13,560 bases of DNA from Halobacteriaceae archaeon Tc-Br11_E2g27 (GTDB lineage: Archaea > Halobacteriota > Halobacteria > Halobacteriales > Haloarculaceae). The position numbers were made by a program, and so were the translations under genes. The notes under the pieces are model-generated. The model saw only the letters and a program-made list of their open reading frames with translations, did not search any database and was not told the origin of the DNA. The stretch lies in NCBI GenBank assembly GCA_001564135.1, contig LKNH01000039.1:1-13560 (forward strand), written 5' to 3'. This document shows positions 12,371 through 13,560 of the stretch, piece by piece. Position 1 is the first letter of the stretch; the number at the start of each line of letters is the position of its first letter.

Positions 12371-12546
12371 GCACCACCCAGGACTGGACACCTTCGGAAG
12401 CCCTTGATACCCGTCTCGGTCAACCCGACCGGCTACAATTTCCCGACGATTGGGAATACTCACGGAGCTGGGAGCGAGTGCAGACCGAGCACTCCGTTGT
12501 AGTACAGGTCATCGCGCGGAGCTACCCAATTTCCCCGAAATACTGA
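12367..12546 (+). CDS. 59-residue hypothetical protein coupled to the zinc-finger ORF
   Basis: The ATG at 12367 is set by GGAGGTG six bases upstream and by the ATGA overlap with the preceding ORF. The protein starts MSTTQDWTPSEALDTRLGQ, has an acidic aromatic middle (FPDDWEYSRSWERVQTE) and ends with a short hydrophobic segment VVVQVIARSYPISPKY. No domain is recognised and there is no signal peptide or membrane helix. With the zinc-finger partner it forms a two-gene unit of the kind found in integrated elements, located just past the duplicated tRNA end. Function unknown. The C-terminus runs into AT-rich DNA, so the protein may be shortened relative to its original form. Confidence 0.6.
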   Translation: MSTTQDWTPSEALDTRLGQPDRLQFPDDWEYSRSWERVQTEHSVVVQVIARSYPISPKY

Positions 12547-12765
12547 TATTTGTGGGTATCCCTGAACTCCATTTCAAAATATGATAATAGTGTGGGCAAT
12601 TCAAAATCTTGTTGCCAAACACAGAACAAAATCCATGGAAGCTGTCTATGAACGGTCTGTGTGTTGTTTTTCAGCAAGTTCAAAGCGAGCATAGGTGTAT
12701 TCGAAGTGCGAAAATACCCTTTCCAATGAGTACAAATTCTCTATTCTGATAATCAATCTCCTACC
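12547..12765. other. AT-rich stretch without a supported gene
   Basis: About 220 bp that is visibly richer in A and T than the rest of the window, with stops in all frames after short runs. I see no RNA gene, repeat pair or transposase remnant. It looks like intergenic DNA of an acquired region leading into the pilin promoter. Confidence 0.5.
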
Positions 12766-12771
12766 TTTATA
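12766..12771 (+). promoter_or_regulatory. TATA box of the pilin gene
   Basis: TTTATA at 12766-12771 is a full consensus haloarchaeal TATA box, centred about 30 bp before ATG 12799; the leader would be about 3-5 nt. Confidence 0.6.
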
Positions 12772-12798
12772 CTAACTGGTGAATCAGTCGAGAGCGCA

Positions 12799-13275
12799 AT
12801 GTTTGACAAACTACCGCTGTTCAGAACAGACGAAGAGGGGGAGCGTGCAGTAAGTCCAGTCATCGGGGTTATCCTGATGGTCGCTATTACGGTCATTCTT
12901 GCGGCCGTGATTGCATCATTCGTGCTTGGGCTTGGAGATACCGACGACCCAGCGCCGTCGATTTCATTCAGTACGGATGAAGGTGATTACGAATTTGAGA
13001 TGAGCATCACAAGTGGGGATTCAGATGCTGATGCCTCTAATTTAGAAGTCATTGCGGTTGACGGAGATGATGAAGAATCAGAAATATGGGATGAAGCGGG
13101 TGACTTAGGAGCGGGCACTTCATTCGTGATTGGAAATGATTCTGATAACAACTTTAATGCTACTGAGGGTGAACTTAGCGGAATTGAAGATGTTGAAGAA
13201 ATACTTTTGATTTGGGATGGTGACGACCAACTCCAGAGCTACGACATCGAAGGGACGTTCGATGACAACGACTGA
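12799..13275 (+). CDS. Type IV pilin (PilA-like, archaeal pilin N-terminal domain)
   Basis: A 158-residue type IV pilin. The short class III leader (MFDKLPLFRTDEEGER) carries a charged region, then the hallmark haloarchaeal H-domain AVSPVIGVILMVAITVILAA and following hydrophobic residues to about 45. Prepilin peptidase should cut just before this helix, probably R-A|V-S at residues 16-19. The rest is a very acidic, Ser/Asp-rich beta domain (about 50-158) with one Asn-x-Ser/Thr site visible at NATE and another at NDSD. Pilins of this family assemble into adhesion pili on the cell surface, and their H-domain is nearly invariant while the outer domain varies. Codon use is more A/T-rich than in the core genes to the left. 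No pilus assembly ATPase or membrane protein is next to it, so it probably uses machinery encoded elsewhere. Confidence 0.92.
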   Translation: MFDKLPLFRTDEEGERAVSPVIGVILMVAITVILAAVIASFVLGLGDTDDPAPSISFSTDEGDYEFEMSITSGDSDADASNLEVIAVDGDDEESEIWDEAGDLGAGTSFVIGNDSDNNFNATEGELSGIEDVEEILLIWDGDDQLQSYDIEGTFDDND

Positions 13276-13296
13276 TTAACCGCCTCCGAACAAAGT

Positions 13297-13533
13297 TCAT
13301 TCTTCATTATTTATACCAAATTCCACAGCTACGGTGAGTTTCATGGCATCGGTCGATAGAATCTCAGCCACTTCTCGCAAGTCGTTAGTTGATAACCGTT
13401 CACCGATAAACTCGACTGTCCCGTCCTTCACTCCCGTGAATACAGGAAGCACAAATCTGGCTGGTTTTTTTATTCCCTCCGAACTCGTCACAATGGCCCA
13501 GCTCGGCAAATACCAATTTTGTAGCTTAAACAT
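13297..13533 (-). CDS. Hypothetical 78-residue protein at the window edge, possibly a fragment
   Basis: ATG 13533 to TGA 13297-13299 on the minus strand, converging with the pilin gene. The translation (MFKLQNWYLPSWAIVTSSEG, a VKDGTVEFIGERLSTNDLRE middle, and an acidic end) looks like real protein with mixed polarity. The competing plus-strand frame over the same bases is Ser/Thr-rich and looks like a shadow. Between an in-frame TAA (13555-13557) and the ATG lie seven protein-like codons (EPKRADK) with no start codon, so the gene may be the C-terminal part of a longer, interrupted frame, or may truly start at 13533. No family or promoter is visible before the window ends. Base composition is low-GC like the pilin region. 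Confidence 0.5.
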   Translation of the reverse strand: MFKLQNWYLPSWAIVTSSEGIKKPARFVLPVFTGVKDGTVEFIGERLSTNDLREVAEILSTDAMKLTVAVEFGINNEE

Positions 13534-13560
13534 CTTATCTGCCCGCTTCGGTTCTTAGCG

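Noticed and set aside
11965..12463. Several minus-strand frames of about 70 codons across tRNA-Trp and the small ORFs
   Set aside because: They run through the tRNA and its repeat or opposite the small coupled genes, and contain tRNA-derived phrases such as WARRDLNPRS that commonly appear in false calls over tRNAs.
13343..13558. Plus-strand frame at the right edge, with TTTATACC about 27 bp upstream
   Set aside because: The TATA spacing is good, but the translation is Ser/Thr/Asn-rich without pattern and the opposite strand reads as more convincing protein. The TATA bases are coding in that minus frame.

Overview
This window reads as chromosomal DNA of a halophilic archaeon (class Halobacteria). 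The supporting signs are very acidic proteins rich in Asp, Glu and Thr, genes packed with few or no Shine-Dalgarno sites but TATA-like boxes about 26-28 bp before start codons, an archaeal-type pheS/pheT pair, a split tRNA-Trp whose intron carries a box C/D methylation guide, and a pilin with the haloarchaeal N-terminal H-domain. GC content looks moderate by eye and clearly lower after about 12,540. I cannot name a genus.

Layout. 1-1539 (+): the 3' part of class I dihydroorotase (pyrC, cut by the window edge) and a small DsrE-family sulfur-relay-like protein. 1564-4826 (-): pheT and pheS, overlapping by one base, converging on the DsrE gene. 4827-5226: a 400-bp upstream region with several inverted repeats, a near-palindrome around a strong TATA box, and a possible 25-codon leaderless ORF divergent from tnaA. 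5227-6573 (+): tryptophanase, converging with 6586-7767 (-): aspartate kinase. 7928-11392 (+): a three-gene operon linked by overlaps, encoding a secreted and C-terminally anchored CARDB-like surface protein, a MacB/LolD-type ATPase and a MacB/FtsX-type permease. 11442-11528 (-): a 28-residue membrane microprotein that is not long enough for ordinary gene calling but has a well-placed TATA box. 11657-11884 (+): a small zinc-ribbon protein. 11924-12099 (+): tRNA-Trp(CCA) with a 102-nt intron.

Downstream of the tRNA the character changes. A second copy of the tRNA 3' end (12199-12222) sits inside a large imperfect hairpin. It is followed by two coupled small ORFs (a four-cysteine zinc-finger protein and a 59-residue protein), an AT-rich gene-free stretch, a type IV pilin with its own promoter, and an unrecognised ORF at the right edge. 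This looks like the start or the remains of an element integrated at tRNA-Trp.

How it fits together: the left two thirds is core metabolism (pyrimidine synthesis, Phe-tRNA charging, Trp breakdown, aspartate-family amino acids). The middle operon is a probable envelope transport or surface-protein system of unknown substrate. The right end is accessory. The most rewarding places to look are the tnaA upstream region, the microprotein at 11442-11528, the guide-carrying intron, and the tRNA-flanking repeat with its small coupled genes.
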